A DNA stretch of 64,000 nt from Cornus controversa (GCA_026545225.1 CM048853.1:50331755-50395754); one strand, 5' to 3'. Positions 25,334 to 38,310 are shown, counted from the stretch's first letter. Notes: a model not told the origin generated them from the sequence alone. Made by a program: numbers and translations.

Positions 25334-26260
25334 GAGTAGGTTGGGCATCATTAAATTATCTTGATAATTCATGACATGAAAATTAGGTTCATTTGACCTC
25401 ATTTTATCAAATATTGAACCATATCAATTCAAAAGAGAGACGATTTTTTTTGTCCGGTCACAATGTACTTGAAAAGACTCGAATCATTTACCTTTTAACT
25501 TTGAAAGGAGAGAAGATACCACTAGGCCACAAAGTGGTAGAATTATATGAAATTTGAAGAAGTCCTAATGATGCGAACCTTCTTTTTATTCCATGTGTCT
25601 ATTGGTGGTAAACCCTAATATAGCAAACCTTCATTAAAGATCATGTGAAAACTTCCTCTCTTCTTTTGGTAAACTCCCTCCAAACGCAAGATACTTGTTG
25701 GTGCACTAGAGAAGATCGTGACTTGAGCTTGAACCTACCATCTCTCATGGAATAGGGTACAAGAGATACTATATTGGCCTAACTAGCTCAAAATTTTTTT
25801 TTTTTTCTAGCGTTCTTAGCAAGCGGAATATGAAACTTGATATTGCTCACACCAAACTAGGAGTCTATTATTAACTCGTTAAACCAACCACAAATAGAAC
25901 TTGACCACGACATTGACGCAAAGGTCCTGAATTCAAGCTTAGGGTCAACAAACAAGAAAAATTATTAGATGGTTTCAGACTAACACACAAATAAAAAGTT
26001 AAAAGGAAACTAACACATTTATTTGCGTGTCAACTTGTGATTGGCTGAGACCAATAGTGTCAGGACCATTTAATAATTTCTCCCTCTATGAGATAAAATA
26101 GAGATAATTTGATGCATATGTTGGAGAGGATTAGCAAAACAATATATATGCTAAAATTTTGTTTTTATTATTATTTATTCTTCGTTTTTTTCCTTCACCT
26201 ATCTCAAAATTATTTAAGGAATTTAAGTAAATCATAAAGTTTCACTCAATAATGTTCCTT

Positions 26261-26505
26261 TGCTGCATTAGGAGCTTGGACTCTTTGAAATGTCCAAATC
26301 CGAAACGAAGTTGTCCAAACATAGTAAGTAGTAGGTCAATGTCAGGTAGTTTAAGAAATTGCCACCCCAAATTGATACGATATTTTACTTGTGCTGCATT
26401 AGGACTCTTTGAAATGTCCAAATCCGAAAAGTAATTGTGTCAAAACAAAAGAATTAGTAGGTCAATGTCAGTTAGTTTAAGAAATTGCCATCCAGAATTG
26501 ATATT
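26261..26505. repeat. About 131-bp imperfect tandem duplication
   Basis: Copies at 26261-26391 and 26392-26505 both contain TGCTGCATTAGGA, CTCTTTGAAATGTCCAAATC, TAGTAGGTCAATGTCAG and TTTAAGAAATTGCCA. Small indels separate them. Confidence 0.85.
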
Positions 26506-27039
26506 TAATTTTCATCATATATATTTCTTTTCATATTCACTTTATGTCACAACCAAACATGTAAAGTAAAACCCATCTATATTTTATTTCGTTTTCTTAC
26601 CTTATTTTTATTTTTCGCACATATATATACAAGGGGAATATATATCCAAGGGGCATAACAGACAAAACAGGCCAGAAGCACAACATGGCTAAAAGTCACA
26701 GGATGTGTGTGACTGCAATAATTTTAGGCCGGTTATGCAATAATTTGATCGGCATTTATATAACAACTATCTTAGATATGTTGAGTAATTGATATATTGT
26801 GTTACGTAACTAATATAATGTTGATGCGTTACCGATACAAGAGCATGTGTCACAAGATGTGATCCTCATTTTTATTTTTAGTATCCACACTTTTCAGGTA
26901 AGAGTAATCTCCTTGGACACACGTAACATCTCACAAATCACATGAGCCGGACAAGTATGAGTATAATACTCGTGTTAGTTTCTTCCACTATGAGGAGATT
27001 CAAACCCTCTCCATTTCAATTTTAAAAAAGAGGACATAC

Positions 27040-28650
27040 CATTGGGCCATTAGGCCTTTGGATTGCCATTCAACAGTGGAGAATGCTTGGATGTCTGAAG
27101 TACAAGGAAGTTATATGTTTCAAATGAGGTCCAAGATCTCAAACTATAAGGAAGAGTTGAAACACTGGAGTAGGAGGAAGCAATGGAATTCGAGCAAGCT
27201 GATTCATGAATCAGAGGAAGAAATGAGGATGATTCAACAAAGCAATAATTTTGATCCAAATAAGCATAAGACGATCACTCAAAAATTAGAGCATCTTTGG
27301 AGGAGTGAGGAGCTTTACTGGAAACAAAAGTCCAGGATTCAGTGGTTAAAAAGAGGTGATAAAAATTTCAAAATTTTTCATTCCAAGACTCAATAGCAAA
27401 GGAAGAGGAATCAAATTTCTGGTCTTGAAAATTTTGAAGGAGTTTGGGGTGAGGATGAACGTCAAATTAGGAATATTGTTGTGAATTATTTTTAAGATTT
27501 GTACATATTAGGGAAAAACGCGGAGTTCACTCGTTTTCTTCAGCCTACATCGTAACTAATCACTGAAAAAGACAATTTATAGCTATTGAGGGAGGGCACT
27601 GAAGATGAGCTCAAAGAGGCATTGTTTGATATGGATCCTCTAAAAGCTCCTGGGCCGAATGGCTTCTTCCCTTTATTTTTCCAAAGGTATTGGCGTCTGT
27701 TCAAGGGTGATGTTTTGCGAGCTTTTAATGACTTTTTGAGATCAAGGAGTTTGCTAAAGTGTTTAAACCACACTAATATTGCTCTTGTCCCAAAAGTGAA
27801 AAGTCCATCTAAAGTTTTGCAGTTTAGACCAATTGCATTATGTAATGTGGTTTATAAATTTTTTTCAAAAACATTGGCAAATAGGTTGAAGCCTCTTCTT
27901 GAGAAGATTATTGATGTACAACAGCGTGCTTTCATGCCAGATAGGCTCATATTTGATGGTATTTTGGTGGCCATGAAATTGTTCACTTTCTAAAAACTAA
28001 AAAAAAGGAAAAGATAAGTTTGTTGCTTTAAAATTGGATATAAACAAAGCTTATGATAGAGTTGAATAGTGTTATCTTCTTGGATTCATGGAGAGACTGG
28101 CTTTCGCTGAAGGCTGGTTGAAGTTGATTAAAACATGTCTTTTTACTTTTTGTTATTCAATGTTATTAAATGGTATCCCACATGGTATGTTATATCCCAT
28201 CTAGGGACTTGAGGCAAGAAGATCCGTTATCCCCTTATCTTTTCTTCTTATGTGCTCAAGGGCTTTCAAATGTTCTGCACTCTCAATTAGCCTAAGGTTT
28301 ACTTTCAGAGGTTCAGATATGTCATAGAGCTCCCAGAATCTCACTTATTTTTTGCAGATGACTGTTTGCTCTTCTGTAAGACAGAAAATGAAGAAGTTCA
28401 AAGGTTGGCGACTATTTTAAAAGACTATGAATTAACATTTGGACAAGCTATCAATATGGATAAATTAGCTTTATTCTTCAGTGGCAACACTCCTCTCGCT
28501 GATAGGATCTCATTAGGGCAATCCTTTGCATTCCTAGAGAAGGAATGAACAAAAAGTATTTAGGTCTTCCATTGGTGGTGGGGAGATCTAAATTTGAGAT
28601 TTTTTGGTATATTGAAAAGAAGATTTCTTCAAAAGTTAAAGTGTGACAAG
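27040..28650 (+). mobile_element. Degraded L1-type LINE (reverse transcriptase fragment)
   Basis: Frames broken by stops and shifts encode parts of a plant L1-type ORF2 in order: an IQWLKRGDKNFKIFHSKT block (about 27340), LFDMDPLKAPGPNGFFPLFFQ (about 27620), FRPIALCNVVYK with LANRLKPLL (about 27820), LDINKAYDRVE (about 28035) and a shifted remnant of the FADD catalytic motif (about 28345). The N-terminal endonuclease and the C-terminus are missing. Stops at several places make it non-functional. No poly(A) tail or target duplication was identified, so both ends are estimates. Confidence 0.9.
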
Positions 28651-28996
28651 GAAATTCCTTTCGACCCGAACCATCTCATTTCTATTATCTGTCATATAAT
28701 CAAATATGTGTATTATATGGGCTCTATGTACTTAAATGACAGAAATTTTATTAGCTAGTGTTACAAAGTTAATAATGTGTACAACATGGTATCCACCAAT
28801 GCATTAATAACTTTCTTGTTACATAACTGCAATTTATATGCATCTAAATTAATTTAAAATCTTTTGAATTGTCAACGAAAGTCTCTTCTTAGTTGTAAAC
28901 ACTTCTATTACTTCAGATTTGCTACAAACTCTCAGTTGAAGCAACATTCAATGTACTTATTTTTTCTGTATAATTCAAAATAAACAGTGCTCAACA

Positions 28997-29643
28997 TCAA
29001 GCAGTGATTACACAGGTGCTATTATAAGCATGGTTTCTATGTTTCTTACCATATGCACTATTGAGGACTAATAAACACTCAGCTTCATGCTTGAATTTAG
29101 GTTTAATAATGTTCCAAACTACTTGAAAACTCGATCTCAAGCTCACGCGAATCGTCAATGGCAATCCCTCACCCGACTCGAGCATGTCCTGCATGGTTCT
29201 CCCAGCACCATACATCGGCTTGTTCCTCGTTCCCACATATAATTGAAACAATGTTGAACCGTCACTGTATGCGTATAATTTTGAACCCTACAAGATTAAA
29301 AAATAAAATTAAAAAATTGAACAACTTGTAATGAAAATGAACAAGAAAAATATACTAATAATTCAAACATTAACAAATGTATGTCATGGAAAAATTAGTT
29401 CGTTCTCTTAAACCCTAATTTTAGAAACCTAGTTTTGTGTTTGTGAATGCAAAGGTGAGTGAGTGGAAAAGTAAATAAAGCAAATAATGCGACAGAAGAT
29501 GGAGGGGACATGAGGACAGATAACGATGCAAGCGTAGCTACAAGCTACAACTAATTGGTTCTAAAAAAGTTAGACATGGAACGAAAGAAATAATTAAGGT
29601 GCCGAATTTCTTGCATTGTAATTGTAATGACTACTATTGTACG

Positions 29644-29689
<46 letters not shown>

Positions 29690-30557
29690 TATCATCCGTA
29701 TCAATGGTCTCAGTCCAACCAAAACTTTTCGATTAAAAAAATTGTACCAGCAAAGGCGTATTAAGATATTTCAAAAAAATGTGAATATTAGTTTTGTTTG
29801 TATTGGACCACCGAGTGTCAAATGGTGTAAAATTATTTAATAATTTTTCATATAATGTATATGTATAAATATGTGTGTTTGTGAATCAAAGCTCCTTCCT
29901 CTTGATTCACTGCGTGTACAACATGCAAGAATCAGATTCACCTCATGCATTATCGTAGATTTTTTTGACGAAGAGATATGATGAATATTTTTACCAAGAT
30001 ACTTCATTCTTTTTCCTGTATACATATGTAAAATTAGAATTGTTTTCTAATGTGTAGGGAACAACATAGGCGAATTTAATTTTCAAATTGAAAACTACCA
30101 TAAAACATGTTTTCTGGGTTTAGAGTCTCCAATACAAAAATACTATAACCGACTTGGAAGTGAAGAAAAAAAAATCAATAAAGTAACTTTGAGTCCTTAC
30201 ATAAAAAATAATAAATAAATAAAAAACACTTCAGATTTAAAAAAAAAAAATTAACAAAAGACTCATCTCACTAAGTTTGAAAAAAAAAAACTTATCAGTA
30301 AAACAAGAAGAGTGAGAGAGAGAGAGAGAGAGGGGAACGAGAATAACTCTTCTCTAAAAAATAATTTTAAAAAAAAACTTGGACGGCAACTCTTTAAGGA
30401 ATAAGAACTCTTTTCATTAATTTTGCCGTCAAATTTTTTAGTGCATTGTATTTGTAAGGAAACCTTTTTACTTAAAACACTTCATGATCTGATTTTTAAA
30501 TGATTTTGAACACTCAAAAGCTACATAACCTGTTTTATTGATAGTTTTACATATGAT

Positions 30558-30604
<47 letters not shown>

Positions 30605-33600
30605 CGCATTAATAGAAGCATCCTTACATATGAAATTGCGAGAGGGAGATTGGCGAAGGACATTTCCATGACTGGAGGATTAATGTGAAGGCCGAAGAGC
30701 TTAGAGTTGTTGTCTATCACTAGATCCATTGAACAATTGCAGGTCAGAATTTTAGTTGTTACACCAGAGGCATCCACTCCCTCTCCTAGCCCAAATTGCC
30801 GAATTCCTGCCATCTGCAACATATATATATTTCAACCTTAAAAATCAAAGAAAGAAATTGAAAATTAAAGAAGGTTTATAGCCCAACTTAGATTTGGTCA
30901 AAATGTAATCTAGATTAATATATATAACCTTTTTTTTATTTTGTTATTAGGTCAAAGAACATTGTTGTTATTACAAAGGAAAAACTTTAAGATACTATTG
31001 CACTTAATTTTGAAGAGATTAAGTGTTTAAGGTTCTGTTTGATAGAAATTTTTTTTTGACTTTTACGAAGAAGAAAAAGAGAAATAGAACCTAAACGAGG
31101 AAGCTGGTACCCACTAGCTTCCTTCAAACGCTCTTTTTGAATTCCGAAATTCTTCAGTCTCACGAATCCAAACACTCTCCAAAATGACTTTTGAGGTTGA
31201 AAAGCCGAAAACCTCTTTTCAAAAGTCAATCCAAACAGGGCCTAAGTGTGTCTTTGATAACGTAATTTGAATGTTACTAAAAACGGTAAACATTATTTAA
31301 AATGAGATAAAAATTTAAATGATAAAGACGAGCATTTATCACTAATGATGAACCCTCAAAATTCAAAAAGATATCAAAAAATATTTATTTTTTAATTATC
31401 ATTTGAAAATTTCAACACTCAAATTTCAGCTCTCAAAATTTTGAGCTTTATCAAACACTACCTTAAGTTTTTTTTTGTTTTTCTTATAATGACTCTAAGA
31501 TTAAAAGGCCAAGAAATTTAGTCAGCAAGAATTCAAATTTTAAGCACAAGACTACTTTATTTATAGGGTGGACATCTTTGAGGATTCCACTAAAACTTTA
31601 CTTTTAGTGGTTGCCATATATAGGCCAACTACTGGCCAGTTAGAGAGGCTTTCAATGAAGATGACACATCGCCATTTCTCTATCTCCATCGACAAAATAA
31701 TTGGCCACAATTTGGTGACTGCGACCACTGTAAAAGATACTTCTTACCCTACTTTGGCAATAAATGTACTGAGCTTGCTTTATAGACAAAGACCTAATTA
31801 AAATCTTGTATAAACGCAATATATGCTTCTTATCAAGATAATCAATAGTAACGATTAGCCTCCATAATGATGATAGCGACATCTAATATGTACATTGGCC
31901 ACAACACACAGATGATGATTTAGCAACAATGCATTGAAAATTGTCGGGTAATAATTTTAAATTTTTGATTTAGTGATGTTGCAACGTACAACATAATGCG
32001 ATATGCGTAAATTTGTTGAATGAGTGTTGCATCTTGATTGCATGAATATTGTATACGTGTCGTGTATATTTTCAATTGAAAGTCTCGTAATTGTCCCAAA
32101 GTTATTTTGCATATGGCTTGAAGGGGTACAAATGTGAGAATATATTTGTTCAAAGGGTGGGAATGCTTCGAACGATGTTAAAAAAACAAGAGAGGCTCAA
32201 TACATGGCTTAAGAGAGCGTGATTAAGAAAAAAGGTAAAGTGCAAAAAATACCCTTACTATATATCAAATGTGAAAAAAATAACTCTGCAGTGCAAAAAA
32301 CGTGCAAATACAAAACATTTTGTCAATTTAACAATTAAATTGTCCAAAACACCCTTACATTCTACTGCTATGTTTGGATCTCCAAAAAGGACTCATTCAA
32401 ATAATAATTTCTTATTTATTTAAAAAAATGTGCGAATACTCCCTTATTTTCACTCGTCGAGCCCATTTGAAATAATAAAATAATTAAAATATATTTTTAG
32501 TTAAAATAGAAAATATTGCATCCAAACATGGCACAAGGGTTTTAAAAACTGTGATGAGCATTTTGGTCATTTGAAAAGGAAATTTTGACGAAGGGGGATG
32601 TTTGCATAGATTGTAAAAATATAGGGGAATTTTCTACACATTTTGTATATAACGGGGGTAATTTTTGCACTTTACTCTAATTAAAATATATTATTAGTTA
32701 AAATAAAAATAAAAAATAGAAAATATTGCATCCAAACATGGCACAAGGGTTTTAAAGACTGTTAGGGAAATTTTGATCATTTCAAAAAAAAAATTTGACC
32801 GAGGGGAGTGATATGCACATAATAAACTTTAGGATTTTTTTTTGCATATTTTGTATATAGAGGGAGTGTTTTTTACGCTTTACCCTTAGAAAAATTGGTG
32901 GCATATATGGGCTTGTTTGGTTCATATTTTTAGAATACTTTTCCATTTTTAGAGAACTGAAAATCAAAAAACTATAAAGAAATTTGTTTAGTTGCAATTT
33001 TTTTTGAAACTTCAATTAAAAAAAAGGTTTATATGTTATCTGAAAACAGTTTTTTATTTTTTGAAATTTGTTTTCAAAAAGGTGAACTAAATAGGACCAA
33101 TGGTTCCAAATAAGATGATGAATGTAAATTTATATAAGAGTAACGTGTTTAGAGCTCTCACTTAATCGATATTTTTTTTCTCAATATGATGGCTACATAA
33201 GTGAGTTCAATGTGACATCCCATTATCATTACTCTGAATTACGTGAACATAACTCTAGCAAACAAAGGAATATATTCATGTGGTCGATTATTGTACCTCA
33301 ATGTGACAACATTTCATCATTGTTATTATGTTATATGTGCATCTTACCTATCCAAAAAAATAAAAAAAGTAAGAGTAGTAAAATATTTCTAATATATCAC
33401 ACTATTTATAGAAGGATGTATTCGTATTTCCTTTTTATACGTTTGTATTCTCATCTTAAAAGAAATGATATTTCTAATCTTAACAATTGAATGATTAATT
33501 TTTTTTCAAATTACACAACTTTCTTAATCCAAAAAAAAGCACAAAAAAAATGTTCTCTCTGTTAAATAAATTATCTCATTTGACAATACTAGAAAAAAAA

Positions 33601-34987
33601 GTATGGTACACAAAAAAAATATATAGGACGTGAAAAAAAAGTTCTCTGTTAAATAAATTATCTCTTAATTTTGACAGGACCCGAAAAGAATAGAGTACCC
33701 ATTATCTTTTTTGATTCTCTATTGAATAAATTATCCAAGAAAAAAGTTTTCTTTTGGCCGAAACCCCAAAAAAAGTACTAAACGAAGTAAAAATAATTAA
33801 AGTTTATTGTATAAAAAATAGTTATGACATTATAAAATAAGAGATGACACGTTAACGAGTTTAGAGATTTTCTTGTCATTTTATTTAAAAGAAAAATGTA
33901 AATGGAGTGCAATCATGAAAAAATGGAGTGCAAATATCATCTCCCATATTTATACTGATTATCTCTTTGAGATATTATGGATAATAAAAATATATAAAAA
34001 AATCTTGACAAGAAACTCACACATCTATTTGTGGCTAAAAAGACTGAGCCCAAACATACATGGCACTACAACACTTTCGAGTCGGGATTTCTTTCTTTAT
34101 GGGCCAACTATTCAGCCCATAGTTTCTTAGCGGATTTCATGCCTATTTTAGGCTTGGCTGGGAACATGTTAAGGTAAGGCCCAATAGTGTTGAAGTTGTT
34201 TCAGGTTAGCCCAAACTTGGTTCACAACCATGAGAAAGCTGGCAAGCAAATATTAGAATTGGATTGGAGTTGGGCTGGGCTTGTATATTGTAAGGAAAAT
34301 ATTTTTCAAAATTAAAAAGCCAATAATCAAATGGAAAGTTTTGATCTACCACATCAAACATCAGCAAGACTCACGTCACGTGAATGGATCTATTGATATA
34401 TATTTTTAATTATTATGTAAACCACATAATATTTTTCTTCTCTTTCTCTCTCTCTCTCACTCTCTCTCTCCCCCATTTGTGTTTGTGTTTGTGGAGTGTG
34501 ATTAGTACTGCTGCACACCTTAATACGCAAGGTGGGAGAATTTTTCTGGATAATTTAAGGGTATTATGGTAATTTTGATGTAAACTCTACTATAAGACTA
34601 TTTATTTTGCTTTTTACTACACAGTACTTGCTATCATCTCAAGGAAATAGTAAAATTGGTGCGAGCGATGAGTGTAGGCTATCTTCTTGAATCACACGTA
34701 AAAATCTGTGTATAATTTCTTGTGAGTTTCTTTCTTGTTATTGTGTGCGCGCGCATATAATATAACTGGAGTTCAGAATGCAAAAACGAGTGTACGTGTC
34801 ATTTTAATGGATTTAGATCTTTTTTATTAACTTTTCTCTCTAAATATCTTCAAGTCAATATTCAAAAGTTTTGAACATGTCACGTCATCATGGATGATGG
34901 TTTGGAGGTGCTTGCAGAGAAAAGCTATCGGAAAGAATCCTTTTCATGTTAATTAATTTCAATATCAATGCAAAATGATAGATTACT

Positions 34988-35036
<49 letters not shown>

Positions 35037-35787
35037 AATGAGATATACATATAAATAGATGGTGCCTAGCTAATTGCCTAAATTACCAAGTGCATGTATA
35101 TAGGTTTCAATATTATCAATGCATGCTAAGCTTCTTGTACTTTTGAGTATGACCATGAAGAGAGAGAGAGAGAGAGAGATGTTATATATGTACCTTAATA
35201 GACATCTTTGGTGGTGGAGGCTTTGTAGCAATGTAGAAAACAAGCAATGCAATAGCCAAACTCAATATAAGCCTCCAACTTATCTGCAGAACTATCCACC
35301 CACATGAAGAAGAACCCCGAAAACTCAAGTATCTCCACCACCCACCTCCTTTATAATCCTCATCCTCCTCCTCCTCCTCATCATCATCATTATAATCCTC
35401 ATGATCATGATGAACCCCATGATCATGATCATCACCGATACGAATCAGACGGTTCTCGCCATTCTCGGTCCCAGCAGCTGTCCCATGACTCTGGAGATCA
35501 TATGCAATGATCTTTTTCTCATTCAAGAAGGAATTGTTGGAGCCCCGAGAGGAGGAGTAACGTGAGAGAGCGAATCGGGTGACTTCTTGTTGGTTTGTGT
35601 TTGTAATTGGGTTGTTGATGTTGAAGTTTTCGGATCGAATTGGAGAGTGAAATGCTGATTCGTTGTTGTTCCGAATATCGGCACTGTTGGCACGAGACAC
35701 AGTTGATGGGCTCTGCACGAAGTAGAGTGCATAAGGGTAAGACCGAAACAAAGCTTCTTCTTCTGCGTCCATTCTGTAATTAGTCAT
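28997..35787 (-). CDS. Membrane-anchored LEA_2 domain protein (NDR1/HIN1-like, LEA hydroxyproline-rich glycoprotein family)
   Basis: Three exons (35787-35194, 30813-30628, 29287-28997) give 356 residues, with GT-AG junctions all in phase 0. The N-terminus carries the conserved YFVQSPSTVSRANSAD and TRFALSRYSSSRGSN motifs of a plant LEA_2 subgroup. Then come an Asp/Glu/His-rich stretch (about residues 118-145), a GGGWWRYLSF block, one transmembrane helix (about 165-188) and TKPPPP. The LEA_2 domain follows (about 195-340), with the QLYVGTRNKPMYGAGRTMQ and EAECLLVLNSAYGKKHR blocks. This is a single-pass protein with a cytosolic N-terminus by family analogy. Its exact function is not known; relatives include defence-linked NHL proteins, so any defence role is inference. 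A second in-frame ATG six codons in (35772) could be the true start. Intron 1 is 4.4 kb and full of small transposons. Confidence 0.93.
29648..29685. repeat. (TA)n microsatellite in intron 2 of the LEA_2 gene
   Basis: A TA run of about 19 units within the intron spanning 29288-30627. Confidence 0.95.
29713..29808. mobile_element. Small MITE, copy A of a two-copy family
   Basis: About 96 bp. It starts GTCCAACCAAAACTTTTC and ends GTTTTGTTTGTATTGGAC, so the termini are inverted. The same arrangement occurs at 38432-38523. It lies in intron 2 of the LEA_2 gene. Superfamily unknown. Confidence 0.6.
30557..30603. repeat. Compound (GT)n(AT)n(GT)n microsatellite
   Basis: A GT run, then an AT run, then a GT run, lying about 25 bp downstream (minus sense) of the LEA_2 exon 2 donor at 30627. 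Confidence 0.9.
31029..31243. mobile_element. hAT-like MITE in intron 1 of the LEA_2 gene
   Basis: The termini are inverted: AAGGTTCTGTTTG at the left and CAAACAGGGCCT at the right. They are flanked by an 8-bp near-perfect target duplication (AAGTGTTT at 31021 and AAGTGTGT at 31244). The arms extend inwards (TTGACTTTT-CGAA on the left, TCAAAAGTCAATCC on the right). Length 215 bp, no coding capacity. An 8-bp duplication is the hAT signature. Confidence 0.7.
32234..32677. mobile_element. MITE with GTAAAGTGCAAAAA ends in intron 1 of the LEA_2 gene
   Basis: The left terminus (GGTAAAGTGCAAAAAATACCC, then ATATATCAAATGTG) is matched by an inverted right terminus (CACATTTTGTATATAACGGG, then GTAATTTTTGCACTTTAC). 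The inverted repeats are about 40 bp. A second copy of the right half follows directly. Confidence 0.7.
32480..32887. repeat. About 210-bp tandem duplication of the MITE right half
   Basis: About 32480-32677 and 32690-32887 both run from a TTAGTTAAAATA-type start through ATATTGCATCCAAACATGGC, CACAAGGGTTTTAAA, a G-rich AGGGG block and the CTTTAC terminus. The outer copy is more diverged near its end. Confidence 0.75.
33480..33745. repeat. Three degenerate copies of a TTAAATAAATTATC unit
   Basis: TTCTCTCTGTTAAATAAATTATCTC occurs in variant form near 33552, 33645 and 33715, each surrounded by A-rich runs. The unit is about 70-95 bp. It lies within intron 1 of the LEA_2 gene. Confidence 0.45.
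34991..35180. repeat. (AT)n(AC)n and (AG)n microsatellites near the LEA_2 exon 1 donor
   Basis: An AT run at about 34991-35018 passes into an AC run to about 35032. A separate AG run at about 35160-35179 ends some 13 bp short of the exon 1 splice donor (35193). Confidence 0.9.
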
Positions 35788-35789
35788 CT

Positions 35790-35802
35790 AGAGAGAGAGA
35801 GA

Positions 35803-35842
<40 letters not shown>
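35790..35842 (-). repeat. (GA)n(GT)n(GA)n tract in the LEA_2 leader
   Basis: Immediately upstream of the ATG at 35787. On the gene strand it reads as a CT-rich / CA-rich leader, a common composition of plant 5' UTRs. Confidence 0.85.
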
Positions 35843-35999
35843 ACTCTTCTGAGTTCTGACAATGGATAGGGTACTTGGAGGGTTTTTAAACTGGGAAAAG
35901 AGAGAAAGAGACGTTGCTTTTTTTTTAGCTAAAAGGCTAGCTAGGTTGGCTGCGCAGTTTAGCTGACCATGAGCCATTTTGGAGAAAGACTTTTTATCG

Positions 36000-37990
36000 A
36001 GAACAAATATTTCTTCTTCATTTAAACCTATATTTTGGCTTTTCTGCTCAAAAATAATTTGAAGTATTTGGTGAATTAATGTTTGAGTTATTTATTATAA
36101 AAAAAGCAAAGTCCAGTAACCCAATGGCATGGGGAGGGTTTCATATACGTAGTATTATCTTCATAAAAATGATTTTTGTTTCGTGACTTCTACTTAGATT
36201 ATATAATATAACAATCTCAAGATTCTCAACGCTGTCACAAGTTAATATTTATAAAATTAAGCATTACAATGACAAAAGTGTACTTACACAAGAATAGGCA
36301 TCTTCTCATTTTTATATAACACTGTTATATAAAAATTTCAATATGATGACAGCTAGCTAGCCACATAATGGAATTCATTTCCTCCAGAACTAATCTATAA
36401 TTCTATTGATTTAAAGTTGATTCAAGCTCAGTTGAAAAAACACATATTACTGTTCTCCAAAATTTCATCTCTGTTTACCTTTATTCAAAAATCATTCTTT
36501 ACCCATATCCATTAATCTTAAAACTGCCACATTTTTTTCAAAAATTTTGGGTCTTTCATAAAGTATTATTTTTTCAGGAAGATTACAAGAAACCCAAAGG
36601 GTCTCACTATTCATGAAAATTTGAAGAGATTTTGATCTCATAGTTTGATATCTCAAAACTTGAGTTTAACAATGAAAAGGAGAGCAAGAAAAATTCTATT
36701 TGAAAGCGGTCATCCGAAAATGTAAAGTTCAGGGTTTGAAGTCAAATGTAAAGTGATATTTGTGCGTGTTGTGCATGCATGACTATGGTTGCCACTTAAT
36801 ATATATCTTGTGCATACTTTACACATTTATTTATGCCACATAATTATAATAAATGAACCATTTTACAATTCTAAAATTTATGTGAAAATTCTGCTTGTAA
36901 AACAGTTTATTTCGTAAATTATGGCATAAATGGATAGTATGTGAATCGAAACTTGAGTCTCAACTTCACTTTTGTGTGAGCTGATAGCTTAAATGGGAAC
37001 AAATTTATGTCCTCTTCTTAAATTGAACCTTTTTTTTCTCCTCAAATTAAGCCAAAATTGAAGAAACAATATTCCATGTCAAGCTGAGCCGAGACATAAT
37101 GAAACTGGGTCCGAGATTTACGGGATAGTATATATCCTAGTACATATAGGTATATATATATATATATATAGATATAGACTATTTAATTTGCTTTACACCG
37201 AATTGTATCTCCTTTTTGTGGCTGATGGAATGATCAGAAGTAAGCACGCTTTACCATTCCCTTTCCCTCTTTAAACTTTATTCTTGTTTGATAATGATGG
37301 GTCTAACATATATATTGTGTAGGACTTGGCACACACTAATTTCTTATCAATCTATTAATATCACTAATATATATACCCATATCTTTCTTTTTAATTATTT
37401 ATTTATTTATTTAGTGTAATGTATATATTGTTTCTTGGGTTGTTGATTAAGAAATTTGCACTGGGTATCAATAAAAAAATCTTGATAAGATCATTAAAAT
37501 ATAAGCAAATAATGATATATATATGAGATGGAGAGAGATTAATGAACAATAGAGTATGTAATTTTGAATGATTTTTGCTTGCTTTGAAAGAGATGATGGA
37601 TTGTTATGCAAGGGTGGCCATAGGGAGTCATGATTGAGGGTAATATATAGTGTGAGGACATTGAGAAATCAATCTAAAGGAAGTTAGCTTTCGCTTTTAT
37701 ACCAAGACATGGTAATTAATAGCACCTCTCATTGTCGTCATCATCACATACATTTTCTTTTATTGCTCAAACTTATAATATTTTGATTTGGGCATCTTCT
37801 ATTTCACATTCCAATCCTCAACACGGGCCCATAATGTCTTACACACACACCTATATTATATGCAGAATTATCTATTCATAGAAAATGATAAATTCTTTAA
37901 AATTCTACAAATTTTGACGTCATGATTTCTCTAACATAATCTCATTTGGGGTTTGTCAAATTCTGTTAGCTCTATTATAGCCTTTAATAT
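36000..37990. other. Intergenic stretch upstream of the LEA_2 gene
   Basis: AT-rich sequence with a short TA run at 37151-37170. No gene or defined repeat was found. The first few hundred bases next to 36000 probably include the LEA_2 promoter. Confidence 0.5.
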
Positions 37991-37991
37991 T

Positions 37992-38310
37992 AATATGAAA
38001 AGGAAGAGAATGCTCTCATCTCTCTTCTGAATTCTACAAATTTTAATTATGCGGTTCAGATTCAGTCACCTTGTCATCTGATTCAATTTTAGCACTTATC
38101 AATTCAGTTGTAATAGAAATTTCAAATTTAAATTTAACAAGATAATGAAGTGGCTGAATCTGAACCACATGATTGAGTTATGCGAAATTCAGGAGAGAGA
38201 TTTGGCTAGAGAAAAAATTGATCCAGATTATGAGATGGTTGAATCTGAACTGCATGATTGAGGTATGCGAAATTTAAGAGAGAGATGAGAGGATCATTTT
38301 TCATATGAAA
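37992..38310. mobile_element. MITE with long arms and a duplicated right arm
   Basis: The left arm carries CTCATCTCTCTTCTGAATTC, then ATTATGCGGTTCAGATTCAG. The inverted right arm (CTGAATCTGAACCACATGAT, then TATGCGAAATTCAGGAGAG) ends near 38200. A second right arm (TTGAATCTGAACTGCATGAT, then GAAATTTAAGAGAGAGATGA) follows to about 38300. The outermost sequence matches the second arm best (ATATGAAA-GGA), so the first right arm may be an internal duplication. Confidence 0.65.

Noticed and set aside
27058-28548. Frames resembling polymerase proteins
   Set aside because: They are pieces of one degraded L1-type LINE.
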